Notes: generated by a model from the sequence alone, not told the origin. Shown: positions 46,915-59,759, counted from the first letter of the stretch. The stretch is 64,000 nt of DNA from Epiperipatus broadwayi (GCA_028023455.1 JAQFVV010006197.1:14755254-14819253); one strand, 5' to 3'. Program-made: numbers and translations.

Positions 46915-48570
46915 ATGGCTTCTTTGAATAGGCGTAAATGTAAAAATAGTTCTGACACCTTCTGTTATATATGTGACTGTTACACACTTCTTCAACGTCA
47001 AAGGTGCAATATTTCATCATATAAGAAATGTGCATATGTTGCCTATTTTCAATTTCCCCATGGCGATCAAGACAAGAATTGGGCTCCTCATATTATGTGT
47101 CATAATTGTGAGGAAATGCTTCATGACTTGACAAAAGGAAAATGCAAAGGAAGGCCTTTTGATATCCCATGGTTTGGTGTAAACCTAAGGATCACAGCAG
47201 TGACTGTTATTTCTGTCTGATCCATACAAAGGGCATTGGCAAGAAAAAATGCTATGATCGCATATCCTAATATTCCTTCAGCAATACGACCTATCCCACA
47301 CTCTGAGACCAGTTTTCAATGGTTTTATTTCTTCTAAGAACAAAGAAAGTGAACATGGTGATCAAGTGTATTCTGATAAGATGCATGAGGAAATGGTTGT
47401 AGAATCTGAAGGGTCTTCTTCTGATGCCAAGCAGTCATTAACCCCTCAGCAGTTTAGCCAACCCAAATTTAATAACTTATTTACTGAGATTTGGGCCTAT
47501 CAAAGAAAGCAACTGAGTAAAGAAGCTCAGTTATTAGCCTCCAGGATTCAAGAAAAGAATGTACTTCACCAGTCAGCTAAAGTATCCTATTTCAGGAAGC
47601 GTAAACAAATTTTTGTAAACTTTTTTTACAAATACTAACACTTTGTTTACTCTCATGATATCAATAGTCTTCTCAGCTAGCTAGGTGTTACCACTTACAG
47701 TCCAACAGAATGGCGGCTATTTCTTAACAGCTCTAAACGGAGAGTTCTCAGACACAATGATAATGTTTATGCAGCATTTCCAGTTGGTCATTCAACTCAT
47801 CGGTGAGAAGATTATAAATGACATAAAAATTGTCCTCAACTTACTGAAGTATGAGGAGCATAATTAGATCACTCATGTGGATCTTAAAATGGTAAATTTC
47901 CTGCTAGGACAACAGACAGGTTTCATGAAGTATCCTTGCTTTCTGTCTTTGTGGGATAGCTGAGCTCAGGAGAAACCCTGGACATAGGAGTGGCCAAAAC
48001 GTGAAGCTCTGGACGTAGGGAAGCAAAATATTGTGAATGAATCGAGACAGGATCATTTCCCACCCACTTCACATCAAGCTTGGCTTAATGAAGCAATTTA
48101 ATCGGGCGTTGAATAGAGAAAGTGAATGCTTTCCTGCCTTGTCTTTCAAGAAGATAAAAGCAGGTGCATTTGATGGACCTCAAATTAGAACCCTCATACC
48201 TGATGAAGAATTTGCCAGGAAGATAAATAAGGAGGAGAAAGCAGCATGGCAGTTACTAAAAACTTCCTTGGCAACAAAAAAGCAGAATACTATGAATTTC
48301 TGGTTCAAAAAATGTTGTTGGCTTTCTGCAACATTGAATGTAGCATGAGTGTTAAGATTCACTTCCTGAACAGTCACCTTGATAAGTTTTCCGAAAATCT
48401 TGGAACTGTTAGTGATGAGCAGGGAGAACGCAAGATCTGAAGATGATGAAAGAGCATTATCAGGGGTGATGGGACATAAATTTGATGGCAGATTACTGCT
48501 GGAGTATCAAACGAGATTGTCCTCAACAAGTACACAAATGCAAGAGCTACAAATGCAAATTCTTGCCTGA
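46915..48570 (+). pseudogene. Decayed multicopy invertebrate gene, probably transposon-associated
   Basis: An ATG at 46915, just after the acceptor-like ttttgcttttag, opens a 101-codon frame starting MASLNRRKCKNSSDTFCYIC, with further CHNCEEML-type cysteine pairs that suggest a zinc-binding head. After the stop the reading continues in pieces: YPNIPSAIRPIPHSE (about 47265-47310), a WAYQRKQLSKEAQLLASRI block (from about 47493), DLKMVNFLLGQQTGF (about 47880-47925), LHIKLGLMKQFNRALNRESE (48070-48129), FDGPQIRTL, and HFLNSHLDKFSENLG..SDEQGER in shifted frames. I recognise this motif set as a family present in many copies in arthropods and other invertebrates; its function is not known to me. At least three frameshifts and several stops make this copy dead. 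Confidence 0.7.
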
Positions 48571-51070
48571 ATAGAATTTAAATGTTTGCACAAATTTTAT
48601 GATTAAAATAAGTGTTTTAATGTGTTTTATTGCGAAATTGTAGACAAATTTTGATGCAATCTTATCTTTTAGTGTATTTACTGCATTATATAAATTATAT
48701 TTTCACAAAGATAATGCCCAAGAAGATATTCTACTTCATTATATTAAACTGAATGTTGAAAATTTTACAATAAGATGAAAACCTAAAATCTTGAATTGCA
48801 AAAAAAAAAAAACTAACTATACCTTATAGAGAAAAACTAATGTCAGATATGAGATCAGCACACTCAAATTAAGTAAGAACAAGTGTTTTGTGAATGCAAC
48901 AAAAATTTTGTTCGCCAGATTAGCTAGCTATAGTACTGATTTTCAAAACTGCTTTATTGTTTACTGTTTCAAAACCAGGAGTCTCAAGTTAATGATAACA
49001 TCCATTATGGATAGGAAGAAGATATCTAATAAAACTAATTGTGCTTTTGAAAGTTAATGCTTTAAATTTCTGTAATATTAATAATTCTGAGTATAGTATT
49101 GCTTTTTTTTTTTTTTTTTTAAAGTGTGAATTCAGATAAAGAATTTACTGATATATTTTCATGTTCTTGGATTTCATTTTTCTTCTTGTTGCCAATAAGT
49201 ATGCAATAAATTATAACAACAGAGAAGCACAACAATGCAGAGGTAAATATTAATATAAACATCCAGGTCAACCAAAAACATTTCACCTTAAACAAAATAT
49301 GTTTAAAGTCTAAACTATCATTTCAAAGTCATTAGTAGTTCAAATTGCTAGGAAAATGTCAATGGAAATGATTTATTTGTCATTTAAAAAAAGACATAGA
49401 ATCAGATGATAGAATTAATATAGGAAATGTATGAATTATAGCACTACTAACTTGAAAGATGAAAATGGAGCTTGGAAATATTTGCATTATGGAATTAATC
49501 TGATGGCCAAAATGCTCAAATAATTCACTGCTGTTTATATATTATTATTTTGCCATGCAAACATATTTTTAGTAAAAGAACACAATGACTTAATTGTTCA
49601 AAGCAAGACAGTTCAATAATATTTATTGACTGATAGACTTCTTTTGTTGTACTACACATAAACTTAAAGTCTAAGAAAAATGTAAACAATAATTTTGTCT
49701 GACTATATGACATGCTTCCAAAAATTCATTTTTCAGTTAAATGGCATTACTAGTACTAAATGTAGCATTCACATTGTTTTTTCAAACAATCAGCAAATTA
49801 CTGCTAATGATCAAGTGTTATTTGGTTGCTATACAATAATATTTAATTACCAAGCCTGCCTTTTGTCAGAAAACATAACACTTCTCTTGGATAAAGAATT
49901 TAAATATATAATTACATGTAATGATGTTCAAATCAAATGATATAAATTAAATTGAAGTGATTTAGTAGTTCTTGGTTTCTTAACATGTTTCTATTTATAA
50001 GACAATTTCATTATGGCAAGGTTTGTTTTTAACTGTGGTATTAGAACAAATTTAAAAACCTATAACCTCAAACATATCTATTTAAATGACTATATTGCTC
50101 TCTTCACATTATAATGATTTAACTAGTTTCAAAATAACTAACAAATTAATTTAATTCACTATACCATTATTCCAATTTTGTTTATCATTATGGCTATTGG
50201 ATAATGAATATGTTAGGGTTTATTACTGGTAAAGAATTTTGATTTAGAACAGGGATGGCTAATCTATAGTATGATGCAGCTATGAGACAAAATTTAGCAC
50301 ATTTGAACCCTGATTATAAAAGTAAAAAAGCTAGATTTTTGTAAAATAATACTGTCATTAAAAAGCAATTTTTATTAGTACTAAAAAAAAAAAAAATTAT
50401 AACAAAAATTCAAATTCAAACAAACTAAAATACTTTGCTCTACATTTATGCTTTAAGAATAGGCTTGATATTTATCTAATCTTTGACACTACTAATCGAG
50501 AACAAGTCTGTAATAATTTATAAATTTTGTGATCTTTCATCATTTGTAAGTCTTGCAATTTTGTTCTTTAGAAAAATTATTTTTCATCATGAAATTGATA
50601 AAAAAACAAACAAATTGAAATTATGACCAGATGATTAAAATTTGAAAAACGCTCTGCTGCACTCATTTACAAATGTTAGTTCAAAGGTTAAAAGTCTGGT
50701 AAAAGCAAATCAAACTTAGAAATATTATTATTAAAGCAAACAATACTTAAACTAATTTTTTTTCTATAGTACATCATTATATTACATATATAAAAAAGGC
50801 TACATATTACATGCATTTATAAAATATTGTATTTTATATAAAAATTGTAGTGCAAAAGTTGTATGGTATACGTGAATTTATATCTAAAAAAAATGATAGT
50901 TCTGTAAAACATTCACTAATACTGATTTATTGAGATTTTTAGGCTAACTATTTTGTCAGTAAAATTGCAACTTCCCTCCTCCTCTCAAGAATTATATTTT
51001 ATTGTGTTCTTGATGGGAGGTTATTATTTCTGAAGTACCTGATGAGGCTCTTAACTTTTCTATTGTTAAT
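48571..51070. other. AT-rich stretch, no gene seen
   Basis: A run of 20 T occurs near 49104-49123. A word resembling a hAT end (CAGGGATGGCTAATC at 50250) has no matching partner. ORFs at 49525-49713 and 49695-49940 show no domain. Confidence 0.5.
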
Positions 51071-51074
51071 TCAT

Positions 51075-51135
51075 TCTTGTAGATTATTATAATTGCATTA
51101 GTAAAAGACTAATGCAATTCTAGTAATCTACAAGA
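51075..51135. other. 61-nt hairpin, 28-bp arms, microRNA-precursor-like shape
   Basis: TCTTGTAGATTATTATAATT and the following GCATTAGT pair with the inverted copy ending at 51135, around a 5-nt loop (aaaag). Only two of 28 positions fail to pair canonically, and one of those is a G-T wobble. The size and near-perfect stem resemble a small MITE or a hairpin RNA precursor. No promoter or transcript evidence is visible. Confidence 0.6.
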
Positions 51136-52090
51136 CTATCTTGTGCAATGCTTTTCTTTTTTTTCCCTCATTTCTGCAATCTTTTTCCTATACTACATAT
51201 TCCGACATTTTTAAGTAACCATGCTGTATTAATTCTGTTACTGGAAACTGTGATTTGAGGATCATAGGATTCAAATCTGGATTATTTGTCTCTTATTATC
51301 TAAGTTTGTATGCTGATTGACAACAATCTTTCCTTTTTTTTAAAAAAATTTTTTTCAAGAAGTTAGTTGCTTTCTAAGAAATGATTTTTTTTCACTTTTA
51401 TGCCAATTTTTTCTGATAGCTACATTTTATATACCACCAGACCCTAACAATAATTACAATAGTTATTATTTGATAGAGATGTTTTCTCATCATGTCAAAA
51501 TAAAGTCAGTTTATTTGCTATATATTCAAAATAGCAAAAATATTTTTACTATATAGCATTATTAACTTAGTTGGAACAGAATATATTGACTTCTATTTCC
51601 AGCAAGCCTCAATATTTTAAGATCACCCAATATATAAAAGAAGTTACACACATAATAGCTTTTACAAAGTTTATTTTTAACAAAAATAATACATTTTTAA
51701 AAGCATCTACACATATATTTTCTTCATTTTAAATTAAGTGTACTTTACACTTATATTTCAAGTTATGATAAATCTAGATTCAAATCTTTGTTAACATTAC
51801 TAAATGAATAATTTTTCCTCAAAAAATAATTATCGTTTTGTATGTCCACATTGTTTCTCAAATCATCCACATTTATAAGGAGAAATTATTATGGCTATCA
51901 ACTTCCTAATGATATATCAAATATTTTTATTTTTTTGTTAATATTTATTTTTTCTAAAATGATTTTTTTAAAATAAAAAAATGATACAGATCATTTTTAT
52001 TTCAATTTATTTTATTAATAATTTTGTTTTTATTTATAATCACATTAAATATACTTGTTTGCTACTAAACAATAAATATTTGAAGTATAA
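51136..52090. other. AT-rich stretch, no gene seen
   Basis: Only low-complexity AT-rich sequence, with poly-A and poly-T runs near 51930-51990. Confidence 0.6.
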
Positions 52091-52308
52091 TATAGTAAAC
52101 ATTCTCTCATATATCAAATGAGTGTTATTGTTTTAAATATAAATTATGAGAAGAGAAAATATTAATTAAAATTACTGTAAAAAAATAAAAATACAAACAT
52201 ATAGTAAACATTCTCTCATATATCAAATGAGTGTTATTGTTTTAAATATAAATTATGAGAAGAGAAAATATTAATTAAAATTACTGTAAAAAAATAAAAA
52301 TACAAAAA
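52091..52308. repeat. 109-bp tandem duplication, nearly identical copies
   Basis: TATAGTAAACATTCTCTCAT starts at 52091 and again at 52200, and the two units appear identical up to the last few bases. This is a very recent local duplication or possibly an assembly artefact. Confidence 0.93.
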
Positions 52309-52989
52309 CAACGGATTATAAGTTATTTAATCATTTGTAAAAGACAAAAACTACTATTTATTTATTTCTAAACTGTTAGAGATTAATCTGATAAAGATTT
52401 AAAGTGTCTAGACAGCTAGAAATTAAAAAGGCAAAGTTTTAAAAAAAAATGTGAGAAAAAAATAAATTAGGAGAGATAAGAGAATTAAAAGACATCAGAA
52501 ATAAGTATTACTGCAGTACTTAAATATTAGTCAAGCATACCTCTGAATATTAATATTCTGAAGATGACTTACATACAAAGAGATAGAAAAGTTGATAATT
52601 TAATAATAAAAACTATACAAATGCAAAAAAAAATATATCTATTTTTGATAATAAACACAATCAAGTGAACATACAAAAATAATTCTATATTAGAAGTGAT
52701 TATATTATCTACAAATATGATTTATATATTTATTTTTCATATTATTATCGATACATTTCATATATTTTTTGGTAATGCTTTATACAAACAGTGGAAAAAA
52801 GGATATTTGAGAGCCTCATGCAGTTAAATTCTCAAAGATATTCTGTATGATCCCTAAGGCAATATACATATCAGTTTTTATTGCCATTTCCCTTAAACTT
52901 TACATTGATAGTCTATAGCAATATAGTATGTACATTATTAGAATATTTTATTTCATAAATACTTTAAAGATTAGTAATCTTGTTCACAA

Positions 52990-53335
52990 AAAATATCTTC
53001 AAACCACTAAACATCACATGATCACCATTTCCTATACTTGCTTAAGCTGTCCACCTTTTATCTCTATTTAACTACAAAACTATGAGACTGAAATTGAAAG
53101 CACAATAATATTTTCAATCCAAACTCATTAACTTATATAGTCATATAGGTTTGAACTCAATTCATATAGGTTTGAACTCAGTTCAGTACCCATACATTTT
53201 GATGTCTTTGGTTCTTTAATAACCATAGTCACCACTATCCTATTAAGCAGGATTTTATGCGCAAACTTTCTTGTATCCATTGATTATTTGGACTTGCACT
53301 GAGTGGCACTACCGTATGGAAAGTTTTGCCTATTT
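52990..53335. repeat. Unnamed repeat family, copy 1 (mixed orientation)
   Basis: From 53005 to 53250 the sequence is the inverse of 61108-61355 (anchors aaccactaaacatcacatga, aaccatagtcaccactatcc, aggtttgaactcagttcagt). From about 53250 to 53330 it runs in the other orientation (ttgtatccattgatta, accgtatggaaagttttg), so the copy is folded back on itself. A 21-bp tandem duplication (catataggtttgaactca) lies at about 53143-53185. Confidence 0.65.
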
Positions 53336-53559
53336 TAAAAAATATCTTCCTTTCTATATTCTTGATATTACTAATTACTTTATAATTTAACAATTTAATT
53401 CTTTACTTAAGTTCTCAATTTTCTGATCATAAAAAAAGAATAAGGACATAATTATTATCTGCAAAAAATGATAATAGCCTAAACAAATATTTTTATATCA
53501 AATTGTTAAGTACTAAGTAAAAATAATGACCAATAATGTCTGGTTTCTGAATAAGTAGA

Positions 53560-53690
53560 TTCTGGGAAAAGGCTCTGATTACCATACAAACATCACATGA
53601 TCATTATCTCATTACTAGCACATAATTATTAAACAATGGAGAGTTTTGCTTTGTTTACCATACAAACACATCCACAGATAACATTTTACT
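53560..53690. repeat. Unnamed repeat family, copy 2 (fragment)
   Basis: It carries aacatcacatgatcattatc and, 55 bp on, atggagagttttgctttgtt, the two end words of the family at 60910-61619, closer together than in the full copy. Confidence 0.5.
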
Positions 53691-54404
53691 CTTATTGTGA
53701 TGTTCAAGTAGACTGCTTGCAAAAATCAAAAACAAAAAAGAAACCAAAAACTATATCTATATAATAGTTGTAAAACAAAAGAAAATGGAAATAATAAAAA
53801 TAAATATTTTAAATCTAGTTTATTTTAAAATATGGATAAACAGAAGTTGCAAGTTTTACTTGCAAAAACCTTCAGAATCTATATGAAAGATAGCACTTGT
53901 AACTAAAGAGCTGTTTAAAACTTAAGATTGATATGTCTTTCAGAAAAAGGAAACTTAATAGAATAAGTAGATGACTATAAACTTTTTTGGAAGGGCATGG
54001 TGTTGACTTTGATGTTAAGTATAAGTGTATGGCATCAATTACTGGAAATTCGCAGTGTATCAATGATATACTAATAATATTAAAATTTTGTTTTTCACAA
54101 ATAGCGCATATACTCCAATATCAGATTCAAGAGACAAAAATCAAATATTCCTTACTGGATAGTACTATTACAGTAATAATATTAAAATGATGAATTTTTT
54201 TTTTTGGGGGGGGGACTTAAATAAGTGTACATTTTAGCTTGTTAAAAATAGTGGTCATAGTATTGCAAGTTCAATTTGAATTTTTTCATAAAACATGGGT
54301 TGATTATCACAAACATTGAGCAGAAAAATTACTCTAAAAAATTTCACATGTATTCATGACCCACCCAAAACATTAACATCTAATAGAAAATAAGAGAAAT
54401 TCAT

Positions 54405-54945
54405 ATAAAACCATCAAAACATTACATGATTATCACATTTCACATGCATACACGTGCTGTTAATAATTCTCCATACAGTAGTTGATTACGAGTTTGGTAC
54501 TTTTATTAACAGCATGTGTAAACCTATGAAATGGTGATCATGTGATGTTTTGATGATTTTATAACTATCCTGCATATAGGAAAATGGTGACGGATTTTTG
54601 AAAAACCAAAGACACCAATATATATATATACAGAACAGAATTCAGATCTATATGATTATATAAATGAATGAACTTGGGTTGAAACATTATGGTGGTTTCA
54701 TCTCGGACTCCTAGCTTTATAGTTAACTGAATAGGTAAAAGGTGGCTGCTGGAGGGTTGCATTAGATCCTAAGATCTAGGTGCAGTGCTCTCAAATCCAA
54801 GATTCCCTTCTGAAAAAAAGTCACAAGATAGAAATTAGTCTGAGGATACTGAATAAGTAGACACTAGCACAAATCTTCCTGTATCCATTGATTATGAAGA
54901 CTTGCACTTAGTGAGACTACTGCATAGATAGTTTGGTACTTTTAT
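54405..54945. repeat. Unnamed repeat family, copy 3 with terminal foldback
   Basis: Arms 54408-54466 and 54503-54559 are inverted copies (aaaccatcaaaacattacat left). From 54565 to 54945 the sequence follows 61160-61560: aaaggtggctgctggagggt, gcattagatcctaagatcta, tatccattgattat. It is therefore a longer, diverged copy of the same family. The 65-codon minus ORF at 54565-54762 is a by-product. Confidence 0.68.
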
Positions 54946-56228
54946 TAGAAATTCATATAGCATGAACATTTACAAGTAAAGATTATTGTACAAATTATAA
55001 CTTAGTATATTCCAAGGCTAAAATAATAACTACTTGAAAAAGCAGATGTTATTCCAATAATATTCACAAGAAGCTTGAAGTTCATTTTTGAGATATTTAT
55101 AATTCATGCTAAAATTCAACAGCTATTAAACATTAAAATTGTTAACTTGGATTTTTGGAATAGACAAATTACTGAGATATCTATCTTGGGAATCATCTTT
55201 TTCATATGTTTCTGGTCATAAGTTTATGTTAAAAGTAGATATAAAAAAAAGGCCCTACCTTGCGTGAGTGAAAATTATACTACAGACATATTATTCATTA
55301 TTGGATAATCTCTAATCTAATGAATGACTAATAAAAATTATTAATATAGCTTAATGTATAGGTTTTCTCTAAATAAATTTTTCTAAATTAACTACAAAAT
55401 GCATTTTCTGTACCACTGGTACATTAAAATTCTATATATATGTATTTAATCATTAAAACCAGTCAACACTTAAACAATCCCAAGATATCAATAACAATCA
55501 ACAATCTGAAACTGCTGTCAAGGCAACCTCTTTTAACAATAAAGGTGGAATATATATATATGAGTTTTATGATATAATCAATAGTAGATATATGTACTGA
55601 ATTCCATATAAAAAATATTGTTTGTTAAATTTACTTTTTTGAAAATACATTAGGTATGTGGAAAAAAAGAAACATTAAAAAATTAGTTTTAATAAATGCA
55701 ATAATTGAAGTTCAAATGACTTTGTCAAATTGCACTGACAGACACAAAAACCAACAATTGCAGCCACTATCAAATAAGTTCATAATGTAATTTTCATAAG
55801 GAAAAAATGCATTCATCTATCTGATTATAGCTTGGTAATAAGCTATAACTCACATCAGCATAACTAATCAAATGAATATAATGCAAATGGAAACAAGATA
55901 TCAAATTATCAGAGAGATGTTTAACAAGTATATAAATGAAAATATCACAATTGGTGAAGCTTTGAGATAATAAATGATATTTCAATAATTACATTTTAAT
56001 CTATTTTTTAAGTATTTTGCCAGTTATAAAATTAAGTTTTATATTATTTATATTGTTATATTTAATATGCTAAAATAAATGGAATGTATAATTCAAGTTA
56101 GATTGAATAAATAATTTATGAACTACATTTAATAATTGAAACACATAATTTACTAATGAAGTCACATGCGTAATAATGTATAGAAAAAAAAAAAGAAAAT
56201 ATATATTTAGAATTAGCATGAATGAAAA
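54946..56228. other. AT-rich stretch, no gene seen
   Basis: No domain-bearing ORF on either strand; a (TA)n tract lies near 55550-55562. Confidence 0.6.
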
Positions 56229-56609
56229 ATAACCCTTAGGGACCGAAAACCGCTTTTTTCCTCAAAAAAAAAAGTTTGCAATTTCGACCGCGATAGTGCG
56301 CAAACCGTATACGTCACAGTTACGGGTCTTTTTTCTTTCTCTCCGCCATTTTTCTATCTTTTTGTACGTCTAAAACTTTTTTCTGTGCAAAGAAAATTAA
56401 TTTTTTATAGCAATTTTTGTAAAGTACGTTATTAAAATTTTATAAATTTTTTTTTCTTTCTAGATTTTATCAACGTATAAACAAAATAACCGCACAAATG
56501 GCTTCTTTCGCTGCTGAACATAATTTTGATTGATTCTGACGAAGACTTTTTTGTTTGTGTTTGATTCTGAGGTTTCGTCATATTTCACCATTAGCCGTGA
56601 GTATTCAAT

Positions 56610-56700
56610 TCCTGATCTATTTCATTTATTTTTTATACAAAATTATATATTTGCAGCTGATCTATTTCATTTATTTTTTATACAAAATTATATATTTGCA
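56610..56700. repeat. 44-bp tandem duplication inside the piggyBac element
   Basis: CTGATCTATTTCATTTATTT and the following ttttatacaaaattatatatttgca occur twice in direct succession and are identical. This duplication adds in-frame-looking sequence to the ORF at 56530-56772, which is otherwise a shadow frame. Confidence 0.9.
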
Positions 56701-57032
56701 CTGAAAGCAATAGGTATGTTTCAGAATGGAAGGCATTACCGAAGTGGGTTGGTCTGTCACCCGCTGAGTTGAATGCATTTTTTGGTATGATTATTCATGT
56801 TTGTACTATATCACGCTTACCAAAACTAAAATTTATTTGGTCTAAAAATGAATATTTGCATCAACCGGTACTTGCTAACTTGCTAAAGTTATGACCTGAG
56901 ATCGATTTTTTGGTATTCTAAATAATTTACAATGCCTCCCAATGCTGAATCAACAGTCATCATCATCATCTCCCACTGATATATAATAATTGCTTGTAAT
57001 TCCTTTGGGTTATTTATTTTATTTTATTTACT

Positions 57033-57560
57033 GTTTTTATTCATTTCATTGTAGATAAGTTTTTAATTACTTTGAAACATACTTTGCTATTATGGTCTCC
57101 TGTGAAATAATGCATAATTTTGCTCACCCTCATGATATTTCAATAATATAGTAATTATTTTTTACACCTATAACTTAGAATTTACTATGTTTTTATTCAT
57201 TTTATTTTAGAAACAAATTTTTAATTTATTTCATCACATACTATGTTTTTATTCATTTCATTGTAGATAAGTTTTTAATTACTTTGAAGCATACTTTGCT
57301 ATTATGGTCTCCTATGAAATAATGCATAATTTAGCTCGCCCTTTCTCCCATGATATTCCAATAATATAGTCAGTATTTTTTACACTCATAACTTAGAATT
57401 TACTATGTTTTTATTCATTTCATTGTAGATAAGTTTTTAATTACTTTGAAGCATACTTTGCTATTATGGTCTCCTATGAAATAATGCATAATTTAGCTCG
57501 CCCTTTCTCCCATGAAATTCCAATAATATAGTATTTTTTACCCCCATAACTTACACTTTA
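57033..57560. repeat. About 163-bp tandem array inside the piggyBac element
   Basis: TTTTATTCATTTCATTGTAG recurs near 57036, 57247 and 57409, followed each time by ataagtttttaattactttg, ttgctattatggtctcct and gaaataatgcataatt. A partial copy lies between the first and second. The last two units are nearly identical, so the array grew recently compared with the element. Confidence 0.88.
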
Positions 57561-58501
57561 CTAAAGTTATTACTGTTACTTTTTTTTTTGATCCACACTA
57601 AATCCTTGCATTTCTAATAGATATCCCGCATAGAGGGCCTAGAAAAATAACTGCTTGCAAAAATTGAACATATAGGCTGGTTAGTAAAAAAGCGAAACTA
57701 AAATTGTCACCTTTTGCCACATTACACCAACAAACTGTAACTCAGATAGGTCATGTTATATAATATTTTTTTCTGTATTGTATGACAAATATGATGAAGC
57801 TGTCTATGAAATTGTAATTTTAGGTTACACATTTCAAAATTGAGAGTTTGTGAACCAATGTAAAAATAAAAATTTTAAAAATGTGAAAAATATCCTTTTT
57901 ATTTTTTTGTGGTAATGACTACTTTATCAGCTTCATTACATTCTTTCATATTTGCACTTTATAAAAATGTATATATATATTTTTATTTATTGTAATAAAT
58001 TAGACATTTCATTTAAAATTGTATGTCCTGTAATTTTTTCTGGGAATTCAAAATGACCGTTCAGGTCTCTAAAGGATAAAATACAGTATTAATAATAATC
58101 TTAATTATAAAAGTTGGAGTCTAGAATGGTGAATTTTTTTTAAGATTGTGAGATTTTAATGTTGTTTTCAAATAAAATAATAAATGCTAAAAATGTTTTA
58201 AGGTTATGTTACCTTCATGTAACAAAAATAAAAATATTGATAAAACTCGCCAACCATTGAAATAGATACAAATTATTATAAATAATATAATGTAAGTATT
58301 AAATAATTAAAATTGTAGAGTAATTCATTAATAGCCAATATATATATAATACTTTGCTACATAATAATTTCAAATAATCAAATATTTACATCATAAATTG
58401 TTTCATTATCATTCTTTCTCAATCATTTATTATTTTTTGATGTCAGTTTAAGAATTTAATTTTTCACATGTATAAAGATTTTTGAAATCGGTATTTACGT
58501 A

Positions 58502-59753
58502 TTAGACATGCAACGTAGAGATGGTAGGCCTTTTCACATCTGCGACAAATGTGTAAATTTGCGATCATGTCAAATAAACCCTGCGATGTTATTTGATCTT
58601 GTATCAAAACGTGTAACAGTAAAATTAGCATTCTTAAAAGAATATGTTTGGAGGATTCGAGGATTCCATTTGGCATTCGTAAGGGAATGTGGTTGGAGGA
58701 TTTAAAAATTCCATTCCTAAACGATGATCCACTTTATTTACAGTTGGGCTCGCAAATTAAGCTCTATAGAATAGGGAAAACTAGAGCTTGGATTAGCAAA
58801 TAAAACCATAATTGATTGGAATAACAATATGTGGGAAGTTTGTATTACTGCCGTTTTTTTTTTTTTGTGATAATTTTACACTCTCAGTTATTGTCCAGAT
58901 TTCATTCCGACATCTTTCATGCTGTCAATTGCATTTTTAACTATTTTTTATTATATTTGTAATTTTGATTCAACGATTTATTGTGACTATTGGAAAACCT
59001 ATAAAAATGCTGAATTACAAAGTGCCAATTATGATCATTTTCAGGTGAACCACAAATACAATCAAGTCTCTATTTGGGAAAAAAGTTTATCCACTTAAAA
59101 TAAAGTAGAACCGGAAAATTGATTGTTTCATCGTGGAAATTCCCATTATATATTACACGAAAAGTACTACATGTGTATAATATTTTAAACTATTTTTGTA
59201 ATTTAGTGATTGTTTTGTCCATATTTAAAATAACATTTGAGAATTGCATAATTGATTTGTCATACTTTTACATATTTTTGTATTGTAAATCTATATTTTT
59301 CTGTTGTTAAAAATGTACTTTTTAAGATCCAATATTTTGATGAAATCCGTATTTTTAGTATTGTTAGAAATTAATATTCCACATCATATTTTATATCTTT
59401 TGTATCAAAGTTGTATTTTTAGTATCGTTAAAAATGCACAATCACATTTTTATATATTACACGGTGTCATATATATTTTAGCATTTTTTTGGTAATATTT
59501 TTATAATTTAGTAATTGTTTTAGTATTAGACCTGCAGCGCCTTTTCACATACGTATTCAGGCTGATGATAACTTTGTAAATCTTGGGAAAATATCATGCA
59601 CACATGGTCCATTTTGACGAATTTATCATTTTAAGATTGTAGAAGATCCAAGTGTACCCATTATTTTGGTCAGATCAAAAGATTAAAAAGTTGTCAGTGG
59701 ATTGATACGAATGTGAAAAGGTGCTGCAGGTCTAATCTGTATTGCAGGTCTAA
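58502..59753. mobile_element. TA-flanked inverted-repeat element with doubled right terminus
   Basis: TTAGACATGCA at 58502-58512 and the inverted TTAGACCTGCA ending at 59753 are bounded by TA on both outer sides (58500-58501, 59754-59755), suggesting a Tc1/mariner-type target. A 65-codon plus-strand ORF starting MQRRDGRPFHICDKCVNLRS overlaps the left end but has no clear family, and the remaining ORFs are low complexity. It contains a smaller foldback with the same terminal words at 59526-59735. Confidence 0.5.
59526..59735. mobile_element. 210-bp foldback MITE
   Basis: TTAGACCTGCAGCGCCTTTT and the following cacatacgtat are repeated inverted at 59706-59735, with three or so mismatches over about 31 bp. 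The left side is preceded by TA, but the right side is followed by tctg. The same terminal words mark the enclosing element, so this is either a nested relative or an internal rearrangement. Confidence 0.7.
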
Positions 59754-59759
59754 TATGTA

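Larger units (their letters stand above)
56233..58075 (+). mobile_element. piggyBac-like element with decayed transposase (1.84 kb)
   Basis: The left end CCCTTAGGGACC and the right end, inverted CCTTTAGAGACC, match at 10 of 12 positions, and the duplicated tetramer ATAA lies at 56229-56232 and 58076-58079. piggyBac elements normally duplicate TTAA, so ATAA is a variant site or a mutated pair. Inside, a plus-strand frame reads WKALPKWVGLSPAELNAFFG, then HVCTISRLPKLKFIWSKNEY (about 56727-56865), which fits the start of the DDE domain of piggyBac transposases. The N-terminal ATG region (56498) has an early stop, and the catalytic DDD region is not recognisable. Repeats at 56610-56700 and 57033-57560 have replaced or expanded parts of the interior. 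Confidence 0.75.

Noticed and set aside
48180-48377. Minus-strand 65-codon ORF
   Set aside because: It is antisense to recognisable plus-strand motifs of the decayed gene at 46915-48570.
50250-50698. hAT-like end CAGGGATGGCTAATC with a possible weak right end near 50686-50698
   Set aside because: The right end does not match as an inverted repeat and the flanking octamers atttagaa and gtaaaagc differ, so no element can be defined.
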